A stretch of DNA of 64,000 nt from Eubacterium sp. (GTDB lineage: Bacteria > Bacillota > Clostridia > Lachnospirales > Lachnospiraceae): the NCBI GenBank assembly GCA_017477505.1, contig JAFUVQ010000042.1:1-64000 (forward strand), given 5' to 3'. The stretch's first letter is position 1. Every line of letters starts with the position of its first letter. Position numbers and translations under genes: made by a program. The notes beneath the pieces are model-generated. The model saw only the letters and a list, made by a program, of their open reading frames with translations, did no database searches and was not told where the DNA came from. This document shows, one piece after another, positions 8,226 to 16,288 of this stretch.

Positions 8226-8765
8226 ATGAATATTCTTATCGGTGTTATTTTATTACTTATTGTTTGTGTGGTTGGCTGGTATATTGGTACATCCAACAGC
8301 ATTAGAAAATCAGAACTTAAGATTAACGAAGCATTATCAGGTATTGATGTTGCTCTTACAAAAAGATATGATGTGCTTACAAAAATGCTTGATGCAGTAA
8401 AAGCATTTCAGAAATATGAAACAGATACTCTTTCCAATATAGTTAATCTACGTATGGGGATGACAATGCAGGAGAGAAGTGAGGCTGACAGAAGCATGGA
8501 TAAGCTTTCTTCGGAGCTTCGTTTAGTTGCTGAGAATTATCCGGAACTTAAGTCCAGTGAAAATTATGCTGAGCTTCAGAAAAGCATAGTGGATGTAGAA
8601 GAGCATCTGCAGGCCGCAAGAAGACTTTATAATGCAAATGTTACTGCATATAATAATTATCTTATTACTTTCCCGAGCAACATAGTTGCAAATTCAATGG
8701 GTGCAGTAAGTAAGCCTTTCTATGAGGCTGATTCAGTTAAACGTCAGGATGTAAAGATTTACTAG
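8226..8765 (+). CDS. lemA: LemA family protein
   Basis: A 179-residue LemA protein with one N-terminal membrane segment (residues 2-21) and then long helices. The family hallmarks are visible: NSIRKSELKINEALSGIDV, KRYDVLTKMLDAVKAF and NANVTAYNNYLITFPSNIVA. LemA proteins are membrane-anchored helical bundles of unclear function, often with DUF3137 or TPM-domain partners. RBS AAAGGAGA precedes it. It lies between DUF3137 and the manganese transporter, and the transporter's RBS overlaps its stop codon. Confidence 0.93.
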   Translation: MNILIGVILLLIVCVVGWYIGTSNSIRKSELKINEALSGIDVALTKRYDVLTKMLDAVKAFQKYETDTLSNIVNLRMGMTMQERSEADRSMDKLSSELRLVAENYPELKSSENYAELQKSIVDVEEHLQAARRLYNANVTAYNNYLITFPSNIVANSMGAVSKPFYEADSVKRQDVKIY

Positions 8766-8775
8766 GAGCAAAAAA

Positions 8776-10140
8776 TTGGGTTTATTTGAATTATTTCTTT
8801 TATCAATAGGTCTTGCGATGGATGCTTTTGCAGTATCCATCTGCAAAGGCCTGGCTGTAAAAAAAATAACTGCTAAAGAATATCTTCTCTGTGGAATCTG
8901 GTTCGGTACATTTCAGGGATTAATGCCACTCATCGGATATTTTGTAGGCTCACGTTTTGAAAGATTTATCAATATGGTGGCCCCGTGGGTGGCTTTTATA
9001 CTGCTCAGCCTTATCGGCGGAAATATGATCAAGGAAGCGTTTTCACCTCCTGAAGAAGTAAAGCCGGAGTTCGATGTAAAAACCATGTTCATGATGGCAG
9101 TAGCAACCAGTATTGATGCCCTTGCCGTTGGTATCACATTTGTTGCGGTACCTGTTAAGGTGCTTCCATCCGGAGCTGTAAGCAACGTTCTGCTTGCAGT
9201 ATTAATGATAGGTATTATTACCTGTATTATTTCAATGATAGGAGTAAAAATCGGACATATTTTCGGAATCCGTTATAAATCGGGTTCTGAGATCATGGGT
9301 GGAACGATACTGATATTCATTGGACTCAGATCCCTTATCACACACCTTGATAAATCCAAAGCTTTATCCGATACGGATATCATTTTCGGAATGCTGATAC
9401 CTCTGATCGGAACACTGGTAGGTTCGGCTATTGTATATGCAAAGAAGGTAAAGCTTTCTGAAAGTGTTAAAAGGATACTTTTTGGACTTAGTTCAGGTAT
9501 AATGGTTTCAATTGCAGTCTGGGGAATGATAGAACCGGCTGTATCAGGTCTGAAGGAAATCTTTAAATACGGAATAATCCCTGTTGCCGCATGCTTCTGT
9601 GGCGGCGTTTTGTTCCAGTATATACTTGATAATGTGGTCCCGCATACTCATGCATATTCAAATATAACTGAAGGACCTAAGAATAAGCTGGGTTCGGAAA
9701 TCAGGGTGATGCTTACAGAAGTCATCCATCATATTCCCGAAGGAATTGCAATCGGCGCAGTCTATGCAGGTCATTTCCTTAAAATAGAATGGATATCGGC
9801 TTCAATGGCTTTGGTTCTGGCAATAGCAATAGCAGTTCAGAATATCCCGGAAGCGCTCTTTGTTTCAATGCCGTTAAGAGAGACCGGGACAAATACAGGT
9901 AAATCATTCTTCCTTGGTATTATATCAGGGGTTCCTATACCGCTTTTTGGAATAATAACTGTTATAGTTTCTTTACTCTTTACGAACGTTCTGCCATATG
10001 TTATGGCGCTTGCGGGCGGTGCACTCATATACACCACTATAGAAGAAATACCACTTCTCGGTTCAAAGGAAGATAATGACAAAGGGGTTCTTTCTGTTGT
10101 AGCCGGCTTTGTGATAGTAATGCTTATGATTTATCTTTGA
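8776..10140 (+). CDS. MntP-type Mn2+ exporter fused to a ZIP-family metal transporter
   Basis: A 454-residue membrane protein with two transporter families in one chain. Residues 1 to about 190 match MntP (YebN): the signature MDAFAVSICKG is near residue 15 and the internal-repeat counterpart TSIDALAVGITF follows, within six hydrophobic segments. From about 203 to the end it is a ZIP transporter. Its metal-site motifs are HHIPEG at 318-323 in TM4 and QNIPEA at 355-360 in TM5, followed by MPLR; the usual HNIPEG is altered to Q...A. The start is TTG with AGGAG at 8764-8768 overlapping the lemA stop. Position under the yybP-ykoY riboswitch supports manganese as substrate. MntP exports and bacterial ZIPs usually import, so the direction of the fused protein is open. 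Confidence 0.88.
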   Translation: MGLFELFLLSIGLAMDAFAVSICKGLAVKKITAKEYLLCGIWFGTFQGLMPLIGYFVGSRFERFINMVAPWVAFILLSLIGGNMIKEAFSPPEEVKPEFDVKTMFMMAVATSIDALAVGITFVAVPVKVLPSGAVSNVLLAVLMIGIITCIISMIGVKIGHIFGIRYKSGSEIMGGTILIFIGLRSLITHLDKSKALSDTDIIFGMLIPLIGTLVGSAIVYAKKVKLSESVKRILFGLSSGIMVSIAVWGMIEPAVSGLKEIFKYGIIPVAACFCGGVLFQYILDNVVPHTHAYSNITEGPKNKLGSEIRVMLTEVIHHIPEGIAIGAVYAGHFLKIEWISASMALVLAIAIAVQNIPEALFVSMPLRETGTNTGKSFFLGIISGVPIPLFGIITVIVSLLFTNVLPYVMALAGGALIYTTIEEIPLLGSKEDNDKGVLSVVAGFVIVMLMIYL

Positions 10141-10183
10141 TACATGGTGTTTTATCTTAATTTAAAAACGAAACGGAGCAGGC

Positions 10184-11305
10184 ATGATATATAAAAATGC
10201 TGTTATTTATTATCAGGAACATTTTATAAAAGGATGGTTTAAAGTAGAGAAAGACAGGTTCACTCAGGTTTCCGAAGGTGTTACCGATGAAGAAGGCGTT
10301 GATCTTCAGGGGCTATGCGTTATACCGGGACTTGTGGATATACATACTCATGGGTGCATGGGAAATGATTTTTCTGATGGAAATTTAGACGGACTTATGG
10401 ACATGGGGCGATATTATGCCAAAAACGGCATCACCTCATTTGCACCTGCATCAATGACACTTGGATATGATACTCTGGATAAAGCATTTAGGACAGCAAA
10501 GGATTATAGGGATGCTGAAATCCCGGGCAGAGCAAGACTTACCGGTATCCATATGGAGGGGCCGTATCTTTCATATGAAAAAAGGGGAGCACAGAATCCT
10601 GCTTATCTGAGAAAACCCGACTTTGATGAGTTTATGAAACTTTATGACGGCTGCGGCAAACTGATCCGTATTGTTGATATAGCTGCGGAACTGGAAGGTG
10701 CAGTGGATTTTGCTAAAAATGCATCAAATATATGTACTGTTTCCCTGGCGCACAGCAATTGCAGTTATGATGAGGCTGCATCTCTCTATAATGCCGGTTG
10801 CAGTCATCTGACACATATGTACAATGCTATGCCATCATTGCAGCATAGAGAACCGGGTCCCATAGGAGCGGCATCGGAAAGAGATAATGTTACCGCTGAA
10901 CTGATATGTGACGGATATCATGTTCATCCAAGTGCTGTTCGTGCCGCATTTAAACTTTTCCCTCACAGGATATGTCTTATATCTGATTCACTCAGATGCT
11001 GCGGAATGCCTGATGGTGAATATATTCTCGGAGAACAGCAGGTATATCTTAGAGAAGGGGTTGCCAGACTGGAGAACGGAACCATAGCCGGTTCCGCTCA
11101 AAATCTATATGAATGTATGCTAAATGCTATACGTTTCGGAATATCAAAGGAAGAAGCTTTATACGCAGCAACACTGCTTCCGTCAATGGTAGTTCATGAT
11201 AAAAACATAGGTGCGATAGAAGCGGGACGGTATGCTGATTTTATCATTTGTGATGAAAATCTCCTTCCAAAAGAAGTATACCTCGGTGGTGAAAAAAGCT
11301 TATAA
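10184..11305 (+). CDS. nagA: N-acetylglucosamine-6-phosphate deacetylase
   Basis: Amidohydrolase that deacetylates GlcNAc-6-phosphate in amino-sugar catabolism and cell-wall recycling. Metal and catalytic motifs are present: VDIHTHG near residue 52, HMEGPYL near 125, LAHSNCSYDEA, THMYNAM and the late Asp in LISDSLRCCG. Length of 373 is normal. RBS ACGGAG precedes the ATG. No nagB or sugar transporter is adjacent, and it follows the manganese transporter by 43 bases with no clear terminator, so some read-through is possible. Confidence 0.94.
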   Translation: MIYKNAVIYYQEHFIKGWFKVEKDRFTQVSEGVTDEEGVDLQGLCVIPGLVDIHTHGCMGNDFSDGNLDGLMDMGRYYAKNGITSFAPASMTLGYDTLDKAFRTAKDYRDAEIPGRARLTGIHMEGPYLSYEKRGAQNPAYLRKPDFDEFMKLYDGCGKLIRIVDIAAELEGAVDFAKNASNICTVSLAHSNCSYDEAASLYNAGCSHLTHMYNAMPSLQHREPGPIGAASERDNVTAELICDGYHVHPSAVRAAFKLFPHRICLISDSLRCCGMPDGEYILGEQQVYLREGVARLENGTIAGSAQNLYECMLNAIRFGISKEEALYAATLLPSMVVHDKNIGAIEAGRYADFIICDENLLPKEVYLGGEKSL

Positions 11306-11397
11306 GTAAAGGCTAAAAGAGTGTTTTCAGACTATAATAAGTATGATAAAATGATGATATATGACTTTTACTAAGGCACAACAAGGAGGTGAAAATC

Positions 11398-11730
11398 ATG
11401 AAATATCTGGAATTAAATGATCTTGCCAGGGCAGTTGCCATCAAAGCCGGTTGCAGTCTTGAAAATGCCATCAGATTTCTGGATACTCAGGATCTGTACT
11501 TTGACATGATCGGTGTAAATACAGTTTCTGATGATGAAAACGTCGTTACTGATAAAGTAGTTATAAATGATGCAGAAATGATGAAATATATTATTGAACG
11601 TACCGGAATGTCAGAAAATTTTGCCCGCCGTCTGGCAGATTCTGAATGGGAATACATGAAAGAACAGGGTATAATTAACAGCAAGGGTGAATTTGAGCCT
11701 TTTACTAAAAAAAGATTTACAAATAATTAA
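11398..11730 (+). CDS. Small protein of unknown function
   Basis: Not recognised. The ATG at 11398 is chosen because AAGGAGGTG at 11383-11391 spaces correctly to it, while the GTG at 11389 lies inside that site. The 110-residue product is acidic-to-neutral and looks helical, with no signal peptide, cysteine cluster or membrane segment. A possible promoter is TTTTCA (11324-11329), 17 bases, TAAAAT (11347-11352). It may pair functionally with the next unknown gene, 82 bases away. Real gene by RBS and codon pattern; function unknown. Confidence 0.75.
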   Translation: MKYLELNDLARAVAIKAGCSLENAIRFLDTQDLYFDMIGVNTVSDDENVVTDKVVINDAEMMKYIIERTGMSENFARRLADSEWEYMKEQGIINSKGEFEPFTKKRFTNN

Positions 11731-11812
11731 TCTGTTGCTCTTTTGTTGCGTGTTATGCTTTATACTGAGTCTGTTGTTTTAAATTGATCTATGTTTAAGA
11801 GAGGCAATGATT

Positions 11813-12652
11813 ATGAAAGATTATGAAGTTATAGCACAGGCTGATGAGAAATTCAGATCATATATTGAGGCTCATACCGGTAAGGAACTTGCAAAGAAGA
11901 AGCCGAGAGAGAAGATTGATACCCTCGCAAAGGCGGCCACAGCTCACATGATGATGAAGGCTCATACCAGGACCTTTAATGAGAATGTCATTAACAGAAA
12001 GGCTGAAAAAATAAAGCAGACTCTTGATCTTGATGATCTTCATGAGGTTGAGATAGATGCAATGCTCAGTTCTCCTGAGAAGCTGAATAAAGGAGTTAAC
12101 CATCAGCTTAATACTCTTTATGCGCCAAAGGAGAATATTAAGGATTATGTAGATAAGATGAAGGTCCTTGCTGATAATATGCCTGTAAATGACAATAAAT
12201 ATACACAGTATAATACTATGGCTAATTGTATCAGAGAGGTTGCTGCAATCGACCCCGCTACTACTAGCAAGGATAAGATCATTATTAAGAATTACAAGCT
12301 CATGCAGAGTGTAGAGAAGAATATACAGGGTAAGGAAAGAGTAAGAAGGACCAATGCGGGAATAGATAATTTCAACACTGCGCTGGATGCACTTTCTATC
12401 ATGAATGACCATAATCCTGCACTCAATGACAAAACTAATTCTTTGGTAGATAAGATCAATTATACCCGTGGAGCAGAGCATACCAATCATAAGGATCATA
12501 TTAATATCAAGGAGTTCGGAGCAGCCCGTTCCATAGAAGCAAAGAAGGCTCGTGCCCAGAGGGCAAAGGAAAGACGTCTTGAGAGAACACTTGATCAGGA
12601 TAAGCTTAAGAATAAGAAGATGGAGCATCAGCATCCGACAATGGGAATGTAA
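11813..12652 (+). CDS. Charged helical protein of unknown function
   Basis: Not recognised. The ATG at 11813 is preferred over the ATG at 11807 because AAGAGAGG (11797-11804) is then 8 bases away. The 279-residue product is strongly helical and Lys/Glu/Asn-rich, without signal peptide or membrane segment. Its C-terminus is very basic (KARAQRAKERRLERTL) and ends in a His/Met-containing tail, which could bind nucleic acid. Codon use is like a well-expressed gene. It ends at a bidirectional terminator. Confidence 0.78.
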   Translation: MKDYEVIAQADEKFRSYIEAHTGKELAKKKPREKIDTLAKAATAHMMMKAHTRTFNENVINRKAEKIKQTLDLDDLHEVEIDAMLSSPEKLNKGVNHQLNTLYAPKENIKDYVDKMKVLADNMPVNDNKYTQYNTMANCIREVAAIDPATTSKDKIIIKNYKLMQSVEKNIQGKERVRRTNAGIDNFNTALDALSIMNDHNPALNDKTNSLVDKINYTRGAEHTNHKDHINIKEFGAARSIEAKKARAQRAKERRLERTLDQDKLKNKKMEHQHPTMGM

Positions 12653-12676
12653 TCTTCAGATTGATTCTGTATATAG

Positions 12677-12714
12677 AAAAAAGAAGTTCGACTATATGGC
12701 CGAACTTCTTTTTT
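12677..12714. terminator. Bidirectional terminator between convergent genes
   Basis: AAAAAAGAAGTTCG (12677-12690) pairs with CGAACTTCTTTTTT (12701-12714) across a 10-base loop. The A run on the left serves as the T run for the minus strand, so it ends both the unknown gene at 11813 and the oadB/oadG-like operon. Confidence 0.9.
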
Positions 12715-13008
12715 TTATAAATCCTGCGATATCTCATATTCATCAGACTCTTCAAGGAAATCTTTCTTTTCCCTGTCTCTGAAAAGGTCCATTGCAGATT
12801 CCTTTTTTGCGTTTTGATTTTTAGTATAATTCTGGTCAACCTTTTTCTCATCCAGCGGAGCGGTAGCAGCCGGTTCCGGACTCTTTGAAGTCAGAGCTTT
12901 TAATATATAAATACCGATAATTATAACAATTGTAACTATAAATATTCCGAGCAGTCCGACGCCCATAATCGGAAGGGACTGTAAAAATGCATTTGTATCT
13001 ATCTTCAT
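12715..13008 (-). CDS. OadG-like small membrane subunit of a Na+-pumping decarboxylase
   Basis: A 97-residue protein with one membrane segment (about residues 14-38, rich in Ile/Val/Gly) and a charged, probably cytoplasmic tail. Size, topology and position directly after the beta-subunit gene fit the gamma subunit (OadG/sodium pump decarboxylase gamma), which anchors the complex. Sequence conservation in this family is poor, so context carries the call. RBS AGGAGG overlaps the end of the upstream gene, with a 12-base gap. Confidence 0.7.
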   Translation of the reverse strand: MKIDTNAFLQSLPIMGVGLLGIFIVTIVIIIGIYILKALTSKSPEPAATAPLDEKKVDQNYTKNQNAKKESAMDLFRDREKKDFLEESDEYEISQDL

Positions 13009-13020
13009 GAGTAAGACCTC

Positions 13021-14154
13021 CTATCTGGGTATCAGGTTAAGAATAAGACCACCGGCTATTACGGAAGCTATCTGACCTGATACATTTATACCTATTGTAT
13101 GTGTGAGCAGGAAGTTGGAGCTGTCCTCCTCAAGACCGAGTTTATGAACTACTCTTGATGACATAGGAAATGCTGAAATACCTGCTGCACCTATCATAGG
13201 ATTGATTTTTTTCTTTGCAAAGATATTTATAATCTTTGCAAAAATTACTCCGCCGGCTGTATCAAATATAAATGCAATAAGTCCGAGTCCGAGAATCAAA
13301 AGAGTCTGAGGATTCAGGAAAGCATCTGCCTGCATTTTTTCAGCGATTGTAATACCAAGAAAAAGAGTAACCAGATTAGCAAGATCTGACTGTGCTGTCT
13401 CTGACAAAGATTCCAGAACACCACATTCTCTTACAAGATTACCAAACATAAGGAAACCTATAAGTGCTACCGCATTCGGTGCAACAATTCCTGTAAGGAT
13501 TGTAACAAATATAGGGAAGATTATCTTAGTAGTCTTTGATACATTTCCCGGTTTATATTCCATCTTTATCATTCGTTCTTTTTTAGTAGTAAGAAGTTTT
13601 ATGATAGGCGGCTGTACTATAGGCACAAGCGCCATATATGAGTATGCGGCAACAATTATCGCGCCTATATACTTGGTTCCGAAATAGTTGGCCACGAAAA
13701 TGGATGTCGGACCGTCTGCAGCACCGATTATTGCTATTGAAGCAGCATCTCGAAGCTCAAATCCAAAAAGTGAAGCAAGGCTGAGTGTGAAGAATATACC
13801 GAACTGAGCTACAGCACCGAATATCATAAGTTTAGGATTGGAAAGAAGCGGTCCGAAATCTATCATTGCGCCAATTCCTACAAAGAGAAGAAGTGGAAAA
13901 AGCTCATTTGCTATACCGCTTTCAAAAAGAATTGATATAGGACCTTCCTGGGTTATATCGCCGATTACCTGTGTTATAGCTCCTGACATGGGCAGATTGA
14001 CAAGAATGGCTCCAAAGCCTATGGGTAGCAGAAGAGTAGGTTCCATCTTCCTTTTGATGGCAAGATAAATAAGAATACCTCCTATTATCCACATTATCAG
14101 CTGCTTGATGTCAAGATTCTGAACATTTGAAAAGAGTGTCGATAGCACTTCCAT
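13021..14154 (-). CDS. oadB: Sodium-ion-translocating decarboxylase beta subunit
   Basis: Integral membrane subunit (OadB/GcdB/MmdB type) that couples decarboxylation of carboxybiotin to Na+ export. The 377-residue chain is almost all hydrophobic segments and contains the family motif AADGPTSIFVANY and a second conserved block, GAAGISAFPMSSRVVHK. RBS GAAAGGGG precedes the ATG. Only the OadG-like gene follows. No carboxyltransferase (alpha) or biotin-carrier gene is in the window, so substrate specificity (oxaloacetate, methylmalonyl-CoA or glutaconyl-CoA) cannot be assigned; the symbol denotes the family. Confidence 0.9.
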   Translation of the reverse strand: MEVLSTLFSNVQNLDIKQLIMWIIGGILIYLAIKRKMEPTLLLPIGFGAILVNLPMSGAITQVIGDITQEGPISILFESGIANELFPLLLFVGIGAMIDFGPLLSNPKLMIFGAVAQFGIFFTLSLASLFGFELRDAASIAIIGAADGPTSIFVANYFGTKYIGAIIVAAYSYMALVPIVQPPIIKLLTTKKERMIKMEYKPGNVSKTTKIIFPIFVTILTGIVAPNAVALIGFLMFGNLVRECGVLESLSETAQSDLANLVTLFLGITIAEKMQADAFLNPQTLLILGLGLIAFIFDTAGGVIFAKIINIFAKKKINPMIGAAGISAFPMSSRVVHKLGLEEDSSNFLLTHTIGINVSGQIASVIAGGLILNLIPR

Positions 14155-14573
14155 ATTGTTTCCCCTTTCAGTTGGATGTGAATTTAAGTGGATTTATTAT
14201 AGCATTATTATGGTTAATTAACAATTAACATATTAGATTATGTCCCGGTTCGGGAGTTTGTGAAAATTTAGTGATATATTTGTAAACTAAATGTAAATTA
14301 AACTGGCAAATTTTGTCTAAATTTTAAATAAATTATTTAGGTAAATTAAAGGTAATTTCCTTAAAATTTCGTCAGTATGTACAATATGCACAACCAAATA
14401 GATACATTTTACATAAAATATAGCAATATGTCACTTGAAAAAGTTAACAATTAAATATATAATATGAACGAAATATGAACAAGTTTTGAACAAAAGCTGT
14501 TTTTTGTGAACATATTGTTAGAGGTTAAGAAGTATCTGTTGTCCATTTGATTACTCTGGGGGAGGAAAAAGAT
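14155..14573. other. AT-rich divergent intergenic region
   Basis: 419 bases without a gene, between the divergent oadB and pilin genes. It is very AT-rich. It holds the pilin promoter (14435-14463) and four TGAAC direct repeats downstream of it (about 14465, 14475, 14484 and 14508). TAAATTAAA-like repeats lie further left. No ORF, RNA gene or terminator was recognised. Confidence 0.6.
14435..14463 (+). promoter_or_regulatory. Sigma-A promoter of the pilin gene
   Basis: TTGAAA (14435-14440), 17-base spacer, perfect TATAAT (14458-14463). It leaves a leader of about 105 bases containing the TGAAC repeats. Confidence 0.8.
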
Positions 14574-15257
14574 ATGATCAAAAGTGGAAGAAGCAGTAAC
14601 AACAAAGGTTTTTCTCTTGTCGAACTCATTATTATTATTGCTATACTGGCAATACTGGCCACTACTGTATTGTTATCAATTATGAGTTACCTTGAAAAAG
14701 CTAGATGTTCAAAAGATGTATACAATGCAGGATTAATCAAGAATGCTCTTGCCTGCTATGATTACCCAAGTGATTTCCAGGGCAGGAATGTTTACTATAC
14801 CGATCCTGATACCGGTGAGACAGAAGTTTATGAAAGAGGATGGGTATATGTTGATAAGGATGAGATAAGATGTTCAGATCAGAGTACAGCTCTTGCAATG
14901 ATCAGATTCGGACTTGTTGTAGTCAGCCCTGAGACAGAAAGTATGCTTGAAGAGCATGAACAGGATCCTAAGAGATGGTTCCCAAGCGGCCCTGATATTG
15001 ATTATGTAAGAAGATCCGGTATTGATGAATATGTATTCAAGAACAATATAAAGGTTCATTCAAAGAGTACATGGAATACATATCAGCTTGACGTTTATAT
15101 GGATCCTGATGATGGATTATGCATGGGTGCAAGCGCATCTAACGCAATCAGAACAAACGGTCATGCCAAGGATGCGAATACAGCAAAGTTTTTCAATGAG
15201 CAGCTTGGATTTACCAATGCTAAAGTTACACCTATCGGTGAGCAGTACAGACCTTAA
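14574..15257 (+). CDS. Type IV pilin / pseudopilin-like protein
   Basis: The prepilin signature is clear: a short basic leader, then G-FSLVELIIIIAILAIL, with cleavage expected between Gly and Phe and the conserved Glu at position 5 of the mature protein. The hydrophobic helix is followed by a polar globular domain of about 190 residues. The ATG at 14574 sits behind GGGGGAGG (14558-14564). At 227 residues it is longer than many major pilins. No prepilin peptidase, PilB/PilC/PilM or other pilin is adjacent, so the assembly machinery must be elsewhere. It has its own strong promoter and terminator. Confidence 0.85.
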   Translation: MIKSGRSSNNKGFSLVELIIIIAILAILATTVLLSIMSYLEKARCSKDVYNAGLIKNALACYDYPSDFQGRNVYYTDPDTGETEVYERGWVYVDKDEIRCSDQSTALAMIRFGLVVVSPETESMLEEHEQDPKRWFPSGPDIDYVRRSGIDEYVFKNNIKVHSKSTWNTYQLDVYMDPDDGLCMGASASNAIRTNGHAKDANTAKFFNEQLGFTNAKVTPIGEQYRP

Positions 15258-15289
15258 TTATAATATAATATAAATAAAACCCAAAAACC

Positions 15290-15330
15290 GAATGCCTGCA
15301 GATTTATGATCAATCTGCAGGCATTCTTTT
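15290..15330 (+). terminator. Terminator after the pilin gene
   Basis: GAATGCCTGCAGATT (from 15290) pairs perfectly with AATCTGCAGGCATTC (15312-15326), followed by TTTT. It also lies at the 3' end of the minus-strand YczE remnant. Confidence 0.9.
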
Positions 15331-16056
15331 ATGATTCTTTATTTTTAGCCGGTTCATCAGTCTCTTTTGATTCACCGCTTTCATCCGGTTTATCTTTCTT
15401 TTTGTATATACGTGCAAACACTTTCATTAACAAAGATATGCACTGGCCGCCGAAAAGGACTGTCACCGGTGTCAGAACTCCTAAACTTCCGCCAAGAAGA
15501 AATCCTATTATAACAAGAATAAGGTCAAATAAAGCTTTTACTATAGGCATTGTTCTGCCTGTAATATCACATATCCAAAGAACGATTCAGTAAAAACATC
15601 AACGCCGATATTTATCGTAATAAAGATGGCAAGCCCTGAATAGAGTATGAGCAATCCAAGTAATGCTATCAGGATGGCTGTAACTATTCCTTCTTTGGGA
15701 TTTATATATTCCCATAAAGATGTACCGAGATTTGCTGACATTCCATAGAATACTATATATATCAGGCTGCCGAAGCTTACATATTTTCTGGCTGCAAACC
15801 AAAGGAATACCGAGAGGACAAAACAGACTATATAAGAGGCATATCCGATCTGAGCAGGAGATAAATGAAGGACATTTCTGATTCCATCATACAGAATTCC
15901 TATGGCATCCATACCCAGTGATGAATAATTTACGAAGCCTACTCCCATACCGCATAGAACCGCAGCCAGAATTGCAAGAAGAATATCTTTTATTGAAGGA
16001 AACCTAAAACGTATCCGTTTTTTATCATTAGTAGCATTTTCAGTTGTTTTATTCAT
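15329..16056 (-). pseudogene. Frameshifted YczE/YitT-like membrane protein
   Basis: Two overlapping minus-strand frames make up one family protein. The 5' part (16056-15541, 171 residues) has a charged N-terminus and membrane segments typical of YczE proteins (NYSSLGMDAIGILYDGI, then NIGVDVFTESF), after which it runs into non-homologous sequence and stops. The 3' part (15550-15329, 73 residues) continues the family pattern (FDLILVIIGFLLGG). It has a plausible upstream extension in its own frame (ICDITGRT) back to about 15570. Loss of one base near 15563-15580 explains the break. RBS CGGAGG is intact. Either a genuine inactivated gene, a sequencing error or, less likely, programmed frameshifting. 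YczE proteins are membrane proteins of poorly known role. Confidence 0.75.
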
Positions 16057-16104
16057 GTAAGCCTCCGAAATAAAAAGAGAATAGCTTTAACAATTAATGC
16101 ATTA

Positions 16105-16110
16105 ATTATA
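16105..16110 (-). promoter_or_regulatory. Extended -10 promoter for the YczE-like gene
   Basis: On the minus strand TGGTATAAT is present, with TATAAT at 16110-16105, about 50 bases before the ATG. The -35 region is poor (TACAAT), which the TGn extension may offset. Confidence 0.5.
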
Positions 16111-16288
16111 CCATACACATTCATATTATTGTATTTTATATTTATCCTAAACATAGTATAATTAATCCATATAGAGATGTGATCACTTATTCTTTGAATA
16201 CAACTCCGGATGTGTTAGAATTAAAATTGCAGTTATAACTATAAAATCTTATATTTGTGAGAGATTTGTTTTATATGAGGGTTTATCG

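Noticed and set aside
11858-12634. A 258-codon minus-strand frame
   Set aside because: Fully antisense to the unknown gene at 11813, which has the RBS and normal codon pattern; the antisense product is a meaningless Leu/Ile-rich chain.
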